Positions 32,669 to 40,913 of a DNA stretch of 40,913 bases are shown here, piece after piece. Origin of the DNA: Flavobacteriales bacterium (GTDB lineage Bacteria > Bacteroidota > Bacteroidia > CAIKAF01); assembly GCA_026936045.1 (NCBI GenBank), contig JAIXKU010000048.1, positions 1 through 40,913 on the forward strand, read 5' to 3'. The notes below the pieces were generated by a model. That model saw only the letters and a program-made list of their open reading frames with translations, did no database searches and was not told the origin of the DNA. Each line of letters opens with the position of its first letter. Within the stretch, counting starts at the first letter, position 1. The position numbers and the translations under genes are program-made.

Positions 32669-33496
32669 TTAATCAGCGATTACGTTTTCTTCAATCAATT
32701 CTTCATAAAGTGTAAGCATCGGACCAACATAATCTTCGTCGGGATTATAATCCACCACGCGAAGATTACTGTCTTTAAGCTGTTTCTCAATATCCTTATG
32801 AATAGGCTCTCCGCCTTTTACCACCGCATCTGTATAATTCAGATAAGACTTAATTAGATTGGCGTAAGTAGGTTTCTCAATTAAATAATCTTTGGCACTC
32901 ATATCGCCATATAACACTTTTGAGGCAAAGTTATCACACAATGTACTTTCAAAATTATCCGAGTTGTAAAGTGAGAGTACGACACGGGCGTTTGAAAACA
33001 CAGGATCGTCTTTATACGCTGTTTTTAAATACACGGCAGCTAAACCCGACATCCAGCCATGACAGTGAATGATATCCGGTGTCCAACCTAATTTTTTAAC
33101 GGTTTCAAAAACACCTCTGACAAAGAAGATGCTGCGTTCATCATTGTCTTCAAAAAATTGACCATTTTCATCAGCTAAGGTAGCTTTCCTCTTAAAATAT
33201 TCTTCGTTATCAATAAAATATACCTGCATACGAACTGTAGGTATAGAAGCTACTTTAATGATAAGAGGTTGATCTGTATCATTGATGATGATATTCATAC
33301 CGCTTAGGCGAATAACTTCATGTAATTGATGTCGTCTTTCATTAATACATCCATATCGCGGTATGAAAGACCGAATCTCATAACCTTGTTCCATGATGCC
33401 CTGAGGGAGTTGGCGTGCGATTTTTCCCATAAGAGTTTCGTTGGGCATGTAGGGCTGCATCTCTTGCGAAATGAATAGTACTTTACGCTTTTCCAT
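32669..33496 (-). CDS. Glycogen-synthase-like (GT5 N-domain) protein, probably inactive
   Basis: A 275-residue protein equal to only the N-terminal Rossmann domain (Glyco_transf_5) of bacterial glycogen synthase, which is normally about 480 residues. It keeps VLFISQEMQPY at the start, GYEIRSFIPRYG, the FDN-like segment YFIDNEEYF and DIIHCHGWMSGLAAVYLK (the family's HxHDW region). In true synthases the first strand is followed by K-x-G-G-L, which binds the sugar nucleotide; here the matching positions read PNETLMGK, without the lysine-glycine motif. The C-terminal catalytic domain is absent and not encoded nearby. The gene is divergent from panC. The family is often annotated as glycogen/starch synthase in Bacteroidota, but this copy looks like a non-catalytic relative. 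Confidence 0.8.
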   Translation of the reverse strand: MEKRKVLFISQEMQPYMPNETLMGKIARQLPQGIMEQGYEIRSFIPRYGCINERRHQLHEVIRLSGMNIIINDTDQPLIIKVASIPTVRMQVYFIDNEEYFKRKATLADENGQFFEDNDERSIFFVRGVFETVKKLGWTPDIIHCHGWMSGLAAVYLKTAYKDDPVFSNARVVLSLYNSDNFESTLCDNFASKVLYGDMSAKDYLIEKPTYANLIKSYLNYTDAVVKGGEPIHKDIEKQLKDSNLRVVDYNPDEDYVGPMLTLYEELIEENVIAD

Positions 33497-33731
33497 AAAA
33501 TAAATTTGATTTTACGTGATTAATAACTCTACCTCTTAGTCTTTCTAAAAAGGCAATTCCTGTCTGATTAAGAAACCTGTAACGAACTATTGAGGTATAA
33601 TGGTTCATAAAAGAATATGCAAAATTAACGAATTTTCTGCGATAAATCAAAACAATATTGATATTTGCCTGCTATTTAGTTTATTACTTTGTGGCTTTAA
33701 ACGCATTAGACGTGATTTTCGTCTATTTTAT

Positions 33732-34577
33732 ATGAAAATATTTAGCACTTCGGCCAGTTTGGTTTCGTATCTTGATACCCTTAAAAAACCGGGAAAATCC
33801 ATAGGCTTTGTACCTACAATGGGCGCTTTGCATGAAGGACATTTGGCACTTATCAAGCAAAGTAAGGCTGAAAATGACTTTACGCTGGCGAGTATTTATG
33901 TTAACCCATTACAATTTAACAATATCTCTGATTTTGCCAATTATCCCAAAATGCCGGAACAAGACCGGGCGTTGCTTGAGCAAACCGGTTGTGATATCCT
34001 TTATCTTCCCACCAAAGAAGAATTATTCCTGTCCAGCAGTATTCGCACGTTTGATTTAGGTATCTATGACCAAATAATGGAAGGGAAATACCGTCCGGGC
34101 CATTTTCAGGGCATGGCAAATGTTGTCTTCAGGTTTTTCCAAATTATTCAGCCGACACGTGCGTATTTTGGCTATAAAGATTATCAGCAGTTTTTAATTA
34201 TTAAGAACTGTATAGCGCCATTTTTCGATGGATTGGGCATACGGGGTATTCAGACATTACGGCTGCCTTCCGGCTTAGCCATGAGCTCACGTAACCTACG
34301 CTTAACAGCTAAACAAACAGACAAGGCCTCTCATATTTACGGTTTGCTGCAAACAGTCATTCGTCAACTTGGTAAAAACCCTTTAGAGGTTCTACAGCAA
34401 ACAGTAGAAACAGCCTTTTTGCAATGGGATGAACTGCGTTTAGAGTATCTCATCTTTGCACATAAAGACACGCTTGACACTTGGAAAGGGAACGATGATC
34501 CAACACATTATCGGGTGTTTATTGCCTTCTATGCCGGCGAAATCAGGTTGATTGACAATATCGGCGTCGGAGAATAA
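33732..34577 (+). CDS. panC: Pantothenate synthetase
   Basis: A 281-residue ATP-dependent ligase joining pantoate and beta-alanine, the last step of pantothenate synthesis. FVPTMGALHEGHLALIKQSK is the nucleotidyltransferase HIGH-type motif region. SIYVNPLQFN, RPGHFQGMANVV, YFGYKDYQQFLII and LAMSSRNLRL are all family signatures. The start is taken at MKIFST (33732); the frame is open to 33600 but that stretch is non-homologous and would make the protein 44 residues too long. The beta-alanine supplier panD, often next to panC in relatives, is not here. The 235-bp gap to the divergent gene holds no clear motif. Confidence 0.95.
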   Translation: MKIFSTSASLVSYLDTLKKPGKSIGFVPTMGALHEGHLALIKQSKAENDFTLASIYVNPLQFNNISDFANYPKMPEQDRALLEQTGCDILYLPTKEELFLSSSIRTFDLGIYDQIMEGKYRPGHFQGMANVVFRFFQIIQPTRAYFGYKDYQQFLIIKNCIAPFFDGLGIRGIQTLRLPSGLAMSSRNLRLTAKQTDKASHIYGLLQTVIRQLGKNPLEVLQQTVETAFLQWDELRLEYLIFAHKDTLDTWKGNDDPTHYRVFIAFYAGEIRLIDNIGVGE

Positions 34578-34614
34578 CGAGCCTAAGTATCTAGAAATAA
34601 GTACCAATCATCTC

Positions 34615-34638
34615 ATAGCACATGAATCTATGTGCTAT
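34615..34638. terminator. Stem-loop between convergent panC and nqrF
   Basis: ATAGCACAT and ATGTGCTAT form a perfect 9-bp stem around a 6-nt loop, midway in the 101-bp gap between two converging operons. It lacks a U-tract on either strand, so it may be a bidirectional terminator of weak type or a 3' stabilising hairpin. Confidence 0.45.
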
Positions 34639-34678
34639 AACACATCTTGTAATAAGAAAAGGATTACTAAACGAATGA

Positions 34679-36004
34679 CTATCCGCCGAAGTCATCAAAC
34701 ATAACGTGCTCTTTGGGTACGCCCCAATCGTCGCACATCTTAACAACTGCATTATTCATCATAGGCGGACCACAGAAATAGAATTCTATTTCTTCCGGAT
34801 CCGGATGCTTGCTCAGGTAGTTATCAATAAATGCCTGATGCACAAATCCCAAAAAGCCATCTCCGTCATCATTCATATCTTTCTTAGCTTTCCAATTATC
34901 TTCAGGCAAAGGCTCCGAAAGCACGATATGGAACTTAAAGTTGGGGAATTCTTTTTCTATTTGTCTGAAGTGGTCAACATAGAATAATTCGCGTTTAGAA
35001 CGACCACCATACCAGAAAGATACTTTTCTGTTTGTTTTCAATGTATGGAACAGGTGGAAGATATGCGAGCGCAGAGGTGCCATACCTGCACCACCGCCAA
35101 TATACACCATTTCTTTGCCGGTATCTTTAATAAAGAATTCGCCATAAGGACCTGAAACGGTTACTTTATCACCCGGTTTTCTTGAGAAAATATAAGAAGA
35201 ACAAATACCCGGATTTACATTCATCCAGCCGTTGCTTGCCTTGTCCCAAGGTGGTGTGGCAATACGAATATTCAGCATCACGATATTTCCTTCTGCCGGG
35301 TGATTGGCCATTGAATAGGCACGGAAAATCGGTTCTTTGTTTACCATTTTTAAATTCCAAAGATTGAATTTATCCCAATCTTCCTTGAATTTATCTTTTC
35401 CTGCCGGATCCTCAGGTGCAGGAGAAATATCCATATTCTTAAAATCTACCTCAGTAGCCGGTACGTCAATCTGAATATAGCCGCCTGATTGGAAATTGAG
35501 TGTTTCGCCAACCGGAAGTTTTACCACAAATTCCTTAATAAACGTGGCCACATTGTAGTTAGACACCACTTCGCACTCCCATTTCTTGATACCAAAAACT
35601 TCGTCCGGAACTTTGATTTTCAAATCGCCTCTCACTTTTACCTGACAGGACAACCGCCATTTCTCGGCTATTTCCTGACGGGTAAAAAATCCAACTTCTG
35701 TCTGAAGAATTTCACCGCCACCTTCTTGAACCTGACAACGGCACATGCCGCAAGTACCGCCACCGCCACAAGCAGAGGGTAAAAATATCTTTTCATTACT
35801 TAAAGTGGTAAGAAGAGAACTTCCGGCACTCACCTCAATATCTTTTTCACCGTTGATATGAATCTTAACCGGTCCGGACTGGGAAAGTTTTGCTTTGGCA
35901 AAAAGCAGAACTGCCACTAAAAGCAAAATAACAAAAAGAAAAACGCCAACAGCTACACCAATTTGTACTGCGCTGAATTCTAGCAAAATCATGATAAACA
36001 ACAT
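34679..36004 (-). CDS. nqrF: Na+-NQR subunit F (NADH dehydrogenase, FAD and 2Fe-2S)
   Basis: A 441-residue electron-input subunit. One N-terminal helix (about 10-35) anchors it. The 2Fe-2S domain has [12 protein letters not shown] with a further Cys in RLSCQVKV. The FAD domain has RAYSMANHP and the NADH domain [15 protein letters not shown] and YFCGPPMMN, ending DDFGG. NADH is oxidised here on the cytoplasmic side and electrons pass to the membrane flavins. It is about 30 residues longer than the proteobacterial form. Its ATG overlaps the nqrE stop by one base (TAATG), a clear stop-start coupling that supports this start. It is the last gene of the operon. Confidence 0.97.
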   Translation of the reverse strand: MLFIMILLEFSAVQIGVAVGVFLFVILLLVAVLLFAKAKLSQSGPVKIHINGEKDIEVSAGSSLLTTLSNEKIFLPSACGGGGTCGMCRCQVQEGGGEILQTEVGFFTRQEIAEKWRLSCQVKVRGDLKIKVPDEVFGIKKWECEVVSNYNVATFIKEFVVKLPVGETLNFQSGGYIQIDVPATEVDFKNMDISPAPEDPAGKDKFKEDWDKFNLWNLKMVNKEPIFRAYSMANHPAEGNIVMLNIRIATPPWDKASNGWMNVNPGICSSYIFSRKPGDKVTVSGPYGEFFIKDTGKEMVYIGGGAGMAPLRSHIFHLFHTLKTNRKVSFWYGGRSKRELFYVDHFRQIEKEFPNFKFHIVLSEPLPEDNWKAKKDMNDDGDGFLGFVHQAFIDNYLSKHPDPEEIEFYFCGPPMMNNAVVKMCDDWGVPKEHVMFDDFGG

Positions 36005-36618
36005 TAAAGTTTAATACCCATAAAACTCATAAAACCAATTGCTATTAGCCCTGTCAGGATAAAAGCAATACCCAATCCGCGCAACGATGCTGGAATATTG
36101 GAATATCTAATTTTTTCGCGAACGGCTGCAATGATTACAATAGACATCATCCATCCAACACCTGAACCAAATCCAAACACGGCAGCATGCGCAACGGAAG
36201 GATAATCTCTCTGTTGCATAAAGAGTGCGCCACCAAGAATAGCACAGTTTACGGCAATCAAAGGCAAGAATATACCCAATGAAGCATAAAGCGATGGAGA
36301 AAACTTCTCTACAGCCATCTCAACCAATTGTGTAAATGCCGCTACTACAGCTATGTACATCAAAAATGACAAAAAGCCCAAATCTATTGTTGCCAAAGAA
36401 GGACTGAGCCATTTCATGGCACCTTCTTTAAGCAAATAATTTTCCAGCAGATAGTTAATGGGAACCGTCATGCCCAAAACGAAGATAACGGCCATACCAA
36501 GCCCAACCGCTGTTTTAACGTTTTTAGATACGGCCAAATAAGAACACATGCCTAAGAAATAGGCATAAATCATGTTCTCAATAAAGATTGACTTAACAAA
36601 TATGTTTATCAGTTCCAT
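36004..36618 (-). CDS. nqrE: Na+-NQR subunit E
   Basis: A 204-residue six-helix membrane subunit, homologous to NqrD and RnfA. The start at [23 protein letters not shown] is split here for length; it begins at 36618. The frame continues 20 codons upstream into nqrD, but that part is polar and gives an overlong protein. [15 protein letters not shown] holds the conserved cysteine that, with one in NqrD, binds the intramembrane Fe site. [16 protein letters not shown] and [16 protein letters not shown] are further family segments. The gene lies between nqrD and nqrF, coupled to the latter by TAATG. Confidence 0.96.
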   Translation of the reverse strand: MELINIFVKSIFIENMIYAYFLGMCSYLAVSKNVKTAVGLGMAVIFVLGMTVPINYLLENYLLKEGAMKWLSPSLATIDLGFLSFLMYIAVVAAFTQLVEMAVEKFSPSLYASLGIFLPLIAVNCAILGGALFMQQRDYPSVAHAAVFGFGSGVGWMMSIVIIAAVREKIRYSNIPASLRGLGIAFILTGLIAIGFMSFMGIKL

Positions 36619-36656
36619 ATAGATATTCTTTATTATATTAGTTGGATTCTTGTAAT

Positions 36657-37316
36657 TTAGGTCTCCATGTGTGCCCATACAATCATACCTACCACAATCA
36701 ATGCCATGGGTGGTAAAATCATAAGGCCGTTATTCACGTAACCTAAATCGTAAAATGATTGTGGAAATACATGAAGAACATAAACCGTATTAATACCGGT
36801 GGGTATGGTAAGCGTACCGGCACCAAAAATTTCTCTTATTATAGATACAATCATCAAAATGATACCATAACCTAATGAGTTACCCACGCCATCAAGAAAC
36901 GAAGGCCAGGGTTTGTTTGCCATGGCAAAAGCTTCTAAGCGACCCATTACAATACAGTTGGTAATAATTAATCCTACAAATACTGAAAGCTGCTTGCTGA
37001 CATCATAAACAAAAGCTTTTAACACTTGGTCAACAATAATAACCAATCCGGCTACTATTACCAGCTGTGCAATAATTCTTACCCTTGAAGGAATTAAATC
37101 ACGAATAAGGGAAATGATTACGTTGCCCATAGCTATCACAGTAAGCACCCCTAAGAACATAAAGAATGCAGGCTTTAGTTGCACGGTGATGGCCAATGCC
37201 GAACAAATTCCCAATACTTGAACCGTAACGGGATTGTTATCGTTTAGCGGGTCGGTGATTAATTTTCTTCTTTTTGCAGAAAAAAGACTTTCTTTTTCCT
37301 TATTTTCTGTGCTCAT
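36657..37316 (-). CDS. nqrD: Na+-NQR subunit D
   Basis: A 219-residue six-helix subunit related to RnfE. The N terminus is cytoplasmic and charged (KEKESLFSAKRRKLITDP). NDNNPVTVQVLGICSALAIT contains the cysteine for the intramembrane Fe centre. LIITNCIVMGRLEAFAMANKPWPSFLDG (in parts) and GYGIILMIVSIIREIFG are conserved family segments. It begins 11 bp after nqrC, and 38 bp separate its stop from the nqrE start, the widest gap in the operon. Confidence 0.97.
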   Translation of the reverse strand: MSTENKEKESLFSAKRRKLITDPLNDNNPVTVQVLGICSALAITVQLKPAFFMFLGVLTVIAMGNVIISLIRDLIPSRVRIIAQLVIVAGLVIIVDQVLKAFVYDVSKQLSVFVGLIITNCIVMGRLEAFAMANKPWPSFLDGVGNSLGYGIILMIVSIIREIFGAGTLTIPTGINTVYVLHVFPQSFYDLGYVNNGLMILPPMALIVVGMIVWAHMET

Positions 37317-37327
37317 GGTTTCAAATT

Positions 37328-38110
37328 TTATTGTTCTGTGATAACCGTTGTTGAATCTAATTGCAATGTATCATTCGTTATGTTGGCTGTAGGTGTAACC
37401 GGACTTAGGATGTTATTCTTTTCTACATAGTTTCTAAATGCCTGCAGATACCTATGTAACATATTGTGCACACCGACACTGGTAAGTGTTCCACCGGAAA
37501 TACCATCTACACCATATTCATATCCTTCGGGTAATTTGCCGGGTTTTTCTACTGTAATACTTACAAATTGGCCTGATTCGTCCACAATTTTTTTATTAAT
37601 AAATTGCTCTTGGAAAGGTGCCTTGGAGATCTCTGCACCCAAGCCTGGTGTTTCGCCGCTATGATCAAAAACAGCACCGGCAACTGTAATACCGTCATCT
37701 TTCAAAGACACGTATCCCCAAATTGGCCCCCACAATCCTTTTCCACGCATCGGTAAGATGAAATAGTTTCCATCTTCCTTTTTACATTCGTAGATAGGAA
37801 AAAGTTGTTGATCTTCCGGCTTCTTCAATTCGTTAGCAAGGTCAATGCCAAATGCATCAACCCCTTCTTGCAAGCTACCGTCCACTTTATATACTTCGCT
37901 TTTGGTAATATACTTATTGTATGTTTCCTCTGCGGTAGTACGGTCAACAATAATACCAACCGATGATAAGATATTTTGCATCTTTTCAAGGCGGATATTT
38001 GCATCCTGAAATGGTTTGGTAAACTGTGCCACAAAGGCTAAGCTTACGCCTACCACAACTACCATAATCACTGAAAAAACAATGATATATACGTTATTTT
38101 CTTTGTTCAT
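37328..38110 (-). CDS. nqrC: Na+-NQR subunit C (covalent FMN)
   Basis: A 260-residue subunit with one N-terminal helix (about 7-28) and a periplasmic FMN-binding domain. The flavin attachment site reads DGISGGTLTS, with FMN bound by phosphoester to the threonine after SGG; the usual motif is SGAT, so there is one Ala-to-Gly change. GLWGPIWGYVSL and HSGETPGLGAEIS are the other conserved parts. Flavinylation needs ApbE, which is not encoded in this window. The C terminus has a Thr-rich tail of about 25 residues not seen in Vibrio-type NqrC. It starts 4 bp after the nqrB stop. Confidence 0.96.
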   Translation of the reverse strand: MNKENNVYIIVFSVIMVVVVGVSLAFVAQFTKPFQDANIRLEKMQNILSSVGIIVDRTTAEETYNKYITKSEVYKVDGSLQEGVDAFGIDLANELKKPEDQQLFPIYECKKEDGNYFILPMRGKGLWGPIWGYVSLKDDGITVAGAVFDHSGETPGLGAEISKAPFQEQFINKKIVDESGQFVSITVEKPGKLPEGYEYGVDGISGGTLTSVGVHNMLHRYLQAFRNYVEKNNILSPVTPTANITNDTLQLDSTTVITEQ

Positions 38111-38114
38111 TGTA

Positions 38115-39305
38115 CTATGCTTTAACAGTTACTCGTTTCAATCTGCGCTTGATATTACCCTGCACAACATAATAATCTATAAGTGGGGCAACCGCATTCA
38201 TAAATAAAATAGCCAGCATCATACCTTCCGGATAAGCTGGATTTAATACCCTTATCATTAAGCAAAGCACACCGATAAGGAAGCCGTAAATGATTTTTCC
38301 AAGTGGTGTCTGAGCGGCGCTAACAGGGTCTGTAGCCATAAATACAGCACCAAAAGCAAATCCGCCAAAAACAAGGTGAAGGTGTGGCGGTACCGCTAAA
38401 TATGGATTATCGGGAAAAGAGGGAGCTAATAAAGAAAGTAAAGATGCCATGATATAACCACCGGCAAAAACAGAAAGCATGATTCGCCAACTCCCTACAC
38501 CGGTTAGAATTAAAATAACAGCACCAATTAAAATAGCCAACGTAGAGGTTTCTCCTATTGAGCCCGGTATCAATCCAATGAATCCTTCCATGAAGCCCAT
38601 CGGTTGTCCGACTGAATTGGTGATTTGACTCCCTTGTGTGATAAATTGTGAAAGAGCCGTCGCGCCGGTGAAGCCATCAACAGCCTTCTCGCCACCTAAA
38701 CTAACCCATACCTTATCTCCTGATATAAAAGCAGGATAAGCAAAGAATAAAAATGCGCGAGCTGTGAGCGCGGGATTTAAAACATTCATACCTGTACCAC
38801 CAAACACTTCTTTGCCAATCAAAACGGCAAAGGCTGTTGCCACAGCGACCATCCACAATGGCATATCGGGTGGCACAACCATTGGTATCAAAATTCCGGT
38901 TACCAAAAATCCTTCATTAATCTGATGTTTTTTGATAATACAAAAGGCAAACTCAATACCAAGACCTACAACATAAGATACAACGATTAAAGGCAGCACC
39001 TTTATCAAACCATAAACAAAAAGAGCGCCTGTACTTGCAGAAGCTAATTGGCCAATGGCTTGGAAATGCTGATAACCTACGTTATATATTCCAAACAACA
39101 AGGCGGGAAGAGCGGCTAAAATAACCGTTACCATGGTACGTTTAAGATCTATGCCGTCGCGAATGTGTGCGCCCTTTTGGGTAGGATGCCCGGGCACAAA
39201 CAAAAACGTGGCAAATCCATCGTAAACAGGCCAAAATTTGTGGAGTTTACCGCCTTCTCGAAAGCTCGGCTCCACTTTTTCCAATAATTTCTTTAATGGA
39301 TTCAT
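38115..39305 (-). CDS. nqrB: Na+-NQR subunit B (Na+ channel, FMN, riboflavin)
   Basis: A 396-residue, ten-helix subunit forming the ion path. A soluble N terminus contains FREGGKLHKFWPVYDGFATFLF (in parts). The covalent FMN site is DGFTGATALSQF, an intact TGAT motif. Conserved helices include GFLVTGILIPMVVPPDMPLW, GGTGMNVLNPALTARAFLFF and FGAVFMATDPVSAAQTPLGK, where the last Asp region lines the Na+ path. It starts 17 bp after nqrA. Confidence 0.97.
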   Translation of the reverse strand: MNPLKKLLEKVEPSFREGGKLHKFWPVYDGFATFLFVPGHPTQKGAHIRDGIDLKRTMVTVILAALPALLFGIYNVGYQHFQAIGQLASASTGALFVYGLIKVLPLIVVSYVVGLGIEFAFCIIKKHQINEGFLVTGILIPMVVPPDMPLWMVAVATAFAVLIGKEVFGGTGMNVLNPALTARAFLFFAYPAFISGDKVWVSLGGEKAVDGFTGATALSQFITQGSQITNSVGQPMGFMEGFIGLIPGSIGETSTLAILIGAVILILTGVGSWRIMLSVFAGGYIMASLLSLLAPSFPDNPYLAVPPHLHLVFGGFAFGAVFMATDPVSAAQTPLGKIIYGFLIGVLCLMIRVLNPAYPEGMMLAILFMNAVAPLIDYYVVQGNIKRRLKRVTVKA

Positions 39306-39322
39306 TGTGAAAAAAGCTGTAA

Positions 39323-40696
39323 TTAATGATGTGACTTTAATGATTCTAATTCTTCAAGATAGAGTGTTTCCAAACCTTTGCGAACAATTTCCTGACTATT
39401 AATCTTTGATGTACAAACATATTCGCAAAGCGCAAAATCTTCTGCATCTACCTCATAAATACCCAAATTTTCCTGAAGATCTATATCGTTGGTGATAATA
39501 GCTTTGAGCAATTGAACAGGATAGATTTCCATGGGAAAAACCTTTTCGTATTCTCCTGTTACAACAAATGCACGGCGCTCCCCATTCTGATTAGTATTTA
39601 ATCTGAACTTCTTAGCGGGCATAGCCCAAGTGAGAAATGTATGCGAGTTGCTGAACTTATTAAATCCGGGAGCCAGCCAGCCAAACAACTCGGGCTCGTT
39701 TCCTTCCGGAAGGACCGTTATCTGTGTATCATAATAACCTAAATGACCGTTGGCTGATATTGTGGTACCGGTTAAAGCGTTGCCACTAATGAAACGATTA
39801 GTACCTGATTCAATATTATCATTGCTTAAGAAGCTGGATAGGTTTGCACCAACCATTGTTCTGACATACTTACGCTTCTTAACCTGAGAACCGGTAATGG
39901 CTATAATTCGATGTGCATCATACTTACCTTCTGTAAATAAACGTCCGATGATCAACACATCTTGTGGCGCCACCGTCCATACGGTTTCTCCTTTATTAAT
40001 GGGATCAATGTGATGAATCTGTACGCCCACATTTCCTGATGGGTGCGGACCGGTGAATGTGTTGATACTAACACCTTTTGTATTGGTAATAACAGACGAT
40101 TTATTCTTCTCGCTGTGTATGTTCAACTGAATATTAGAATGTAGTTTTTGCAGAGCGACAATACCTGCTTCCCAATACTTTTCCTGACCTTGTAAAACAA
40201 AATCTGTATCGGGTGCCAATGGTGCGGTATCAAAAGCAGAGATGAAAATGGCTTTGGGCGCTTTTTCTGGGTTGGCTACACAATTATACGGGCGTTGACG
40301 AATAAAACTCCAAACGCCGCTTTGACACATGATTTCAACAACCTTTTCACGTGAAAGCGATTCAATATTTCCGATTAGAAATGGTAAATATTGAATTTCG
40401 TTATCCGCTTTAATGGTTATGTTTTCCAACACACGCTTAGCACCGCGTTTGATGTCGGCAACCTCGCCACTTGCGCTGGCGCAGATCATGACCAAGGGAT
40501 TGTTCTTATCATACATCAGAGGAGTACCGGCCTTTACTTTATCACCAACATTCACCAATACTTTGGGTTTCATGGCTACATAATCTGCCGGGCTAATGCT
40601 GATTTCTGAGGCGGCGTTGGCACTTACCAATACTTTGTCTGCCTCTCCAATCAGTCGGATGTCTAATCCTTTTTTGATTTTAAACTGCTTGCCCAT
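39323..40696 (-). CDS. nqrA: Na+-NQR subunit A
   Basis: A 457-residue soluble subunit on the cytoplasmic face that binds the quinone site together with NqrB. It begins FKIKKGLDIRLIGEA and continues with a barrel-sandwich fold (LVNVGDKVKAGTPLMYDK, SGEVADIKRGAKRVL) like that of RnfC but without its 4Fe-4S clusters. GPHPSGNVGVQIHHIDPI and GEYEKVFPMEIYPVQLLKAII are family hallmarks. It is the first gene of nqrABCDEF, all six on the minus strand within 6 kb. The 148-bp upstream region includes a T-run of about 12 and no exact -7 match on the minus strand. Confidence 0.96.
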   Translation of the reverse strand: MGKQFKIKKGLDIRLIGEADKVLVSANAASEISISPADYVAMKPKVLVNVGDKVKAGTPLMYDKNNPLVMICASASGEVADIKRGAKRVLENITIKADNEIQYLPFLIGNIESLSREKVVEIMCQSGVWSFIRQRPYNCVANPEKAPKAIFISAFDTAPLAPDTDFVLQGQEKYWEAGIVALQKLHSNIQLNIHSEKNKSSVITNTKGVSINTFTGPHPSGNVGVQIHHIDPINKGETVWTVAPQDVLIIGRLFTEGKYDAHRIIAITGSQVKKRKYVRTMVGANLSSFLSNDNIESGTNRFISGNALTGTTISANGHLGYYDTQITVLPEGNEPELFGWLAPGFNKFSNSHTFLTWAMPAKKFRLNTNQNGERRAFVVTGEYEKVFPMEIYPVQLLKAIITNDIDLQENLGIYEVDAEDFALCEYVCTSKINSQEIVRKGLETLYLEELESLKSHH

Positions 40697-40844
40697 TCTA
40701 TTTTTTGTCTTCTTTGTAGTGAAAATATGGGGGCAAATTTGATAAATTTTAATACATTAAAAACTTTTTAGCACTATTTTTTTTTTTTTAGCTAACTTGG
40801 GTACGATTTTCTATTTCTTTATTTCATATTTTAAGTATGTTTTC

Positions 40845-40913
40845 ATGCAGGGTTTCTCTTTCTTTATTTTTGTAACATTCTTATTATCAAGTGGTTTATT
40901 TGCTCAACAAATG
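40845..40913 (+). CDS. Start of a secreted-protein gene, cut by the window end
   Basis: Twenty-three codons from the ATG at 40845 to the last base stay open. They encode a signal peptide: a short N terminus, a hydrophobic core (FSFFIFVTFLLSSGLF) and AQQ at a likely cleavage site. It is divergent from nqrA. Nothing of the mature protein is visible, so the family cannot be named. The A/T-rich 54 bp upstream hold no exact TAnnTTTG. Confidence 0.6.
   Translation, partial: MQGFSFFIFVTFLLSSGLFAQQM

Noticed and set aside
33600-33731. Longer PanC with a 44-residue N-terminal extension
   Set aside because: The extension reads like translated intergenic DNA; MKIFST matches the family's start and length.
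40779-40790. T-run upstream of nqrA as a terminator
   Set aside because: No stem precedes the run on either strand; it is simply part of the AT-rich promoter region.
1-40913. CRISPR array, defence island, prophage or insertion sequence
   Set aside because: No regularly spaced repeats, Cas, restriction, integrase or transposase-like proteins, and no flanking duplications were found. All sizeable ORFs have housekeeping, envelope or regulatory assignments.

Overview
This 40.9 kb window is chromosomal DNA from a member of the Bacteroidota. The evidence is a secreted modular protein with a type IX secretion C-terminal sorting domain, a DUF4270 lipoprotein, a PD40/OmpA-type outer-membrane protein, a complete Na+-pumping NADH:quinone reductase (nqrA-F) operon, almost no Shine-Dalgarno sequences, and several TAnnTTTG -7 promoter elements at sensible distances from genes. 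The family cannot be fixed from sequence alone. The window is gene-dense: the longest stretch without a confident gene is about 280 bp (29137-29418). I see no tRNA, rRNA, CRISPR array, integrase, transposase or phage gene.

Layout. 44-7141: an OmpA/PD40 envelope protein, L-threonine aldolase (minus), a NupC-type nucleoside transporter, and a tight operon of GT2 glycosyltransferase, ECF sigma factor and rsmG. 7218-10214 (minus): a T9SS-exported protein with alternating repeat modules, broken by five single-base indels, four of them within 230 bp. 10339-15082 (minus): glucokinase (ROK) with a FucP-type sugar permease, a HAD phosphatase and a DHA2-type MFS exporter. 15278-19187 (plus): an OmpR-type response regulator and histidine kinase, then a TDT-family transporter and a small membrane protein. 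Eleven-bp-phased TTTAAG repeats lie in front of the transporter. 19413-21798 (minus): an alpha-oxoamine synthase (serine palmitoyltransferase or cysteate acyltransferase type) with an extended-SDR reductase, probably a sphingoid or sulfonolipid pathway. 22017-26394 (plus): a LolD-type ATPase, a PduO-type cobalamin adenosyltransferase, a polytopic UbiA-like protein and a Kef-type antiporter. 26391-27884 (minus): MlaF and MlaE. 27988-29411 (plus): a membrane GT2 and a tiny membrane-protein ORF. 29419-34577: the block glmS, DUF4270 lipoprotein and GT5-like protein (minus), with panC divergent. 34679-40696 (minus): nqrF-E-D-C-B-A in one operon. At 40845 a secreted-protein gene begins and leaves the window.

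How the genes fit together. The theme is housekeeping plus cell-envelope functions: outer-membrane and surface proteins, lipid trafficking (MlaEF, LolD-like), long-chain-base lipid synthesis, amino-sugar supply (glmS) and Na+ energetics (NQR). Sugar entry is paired with its kinase. The two-component system sits directly beside its most likely target, the TDT transporter. No obviously new multi-gene system is visible. The items most worth following are the phased operator array, the glycogen-synthase-like protein that lacks its sugar-nucleotide lysine motif and second domain, the AOS/SDR lipid pair, the cluster of indels in the T9SS gene, and a roughly 50-bp relic copy of the MFS gene at 19283-19334.
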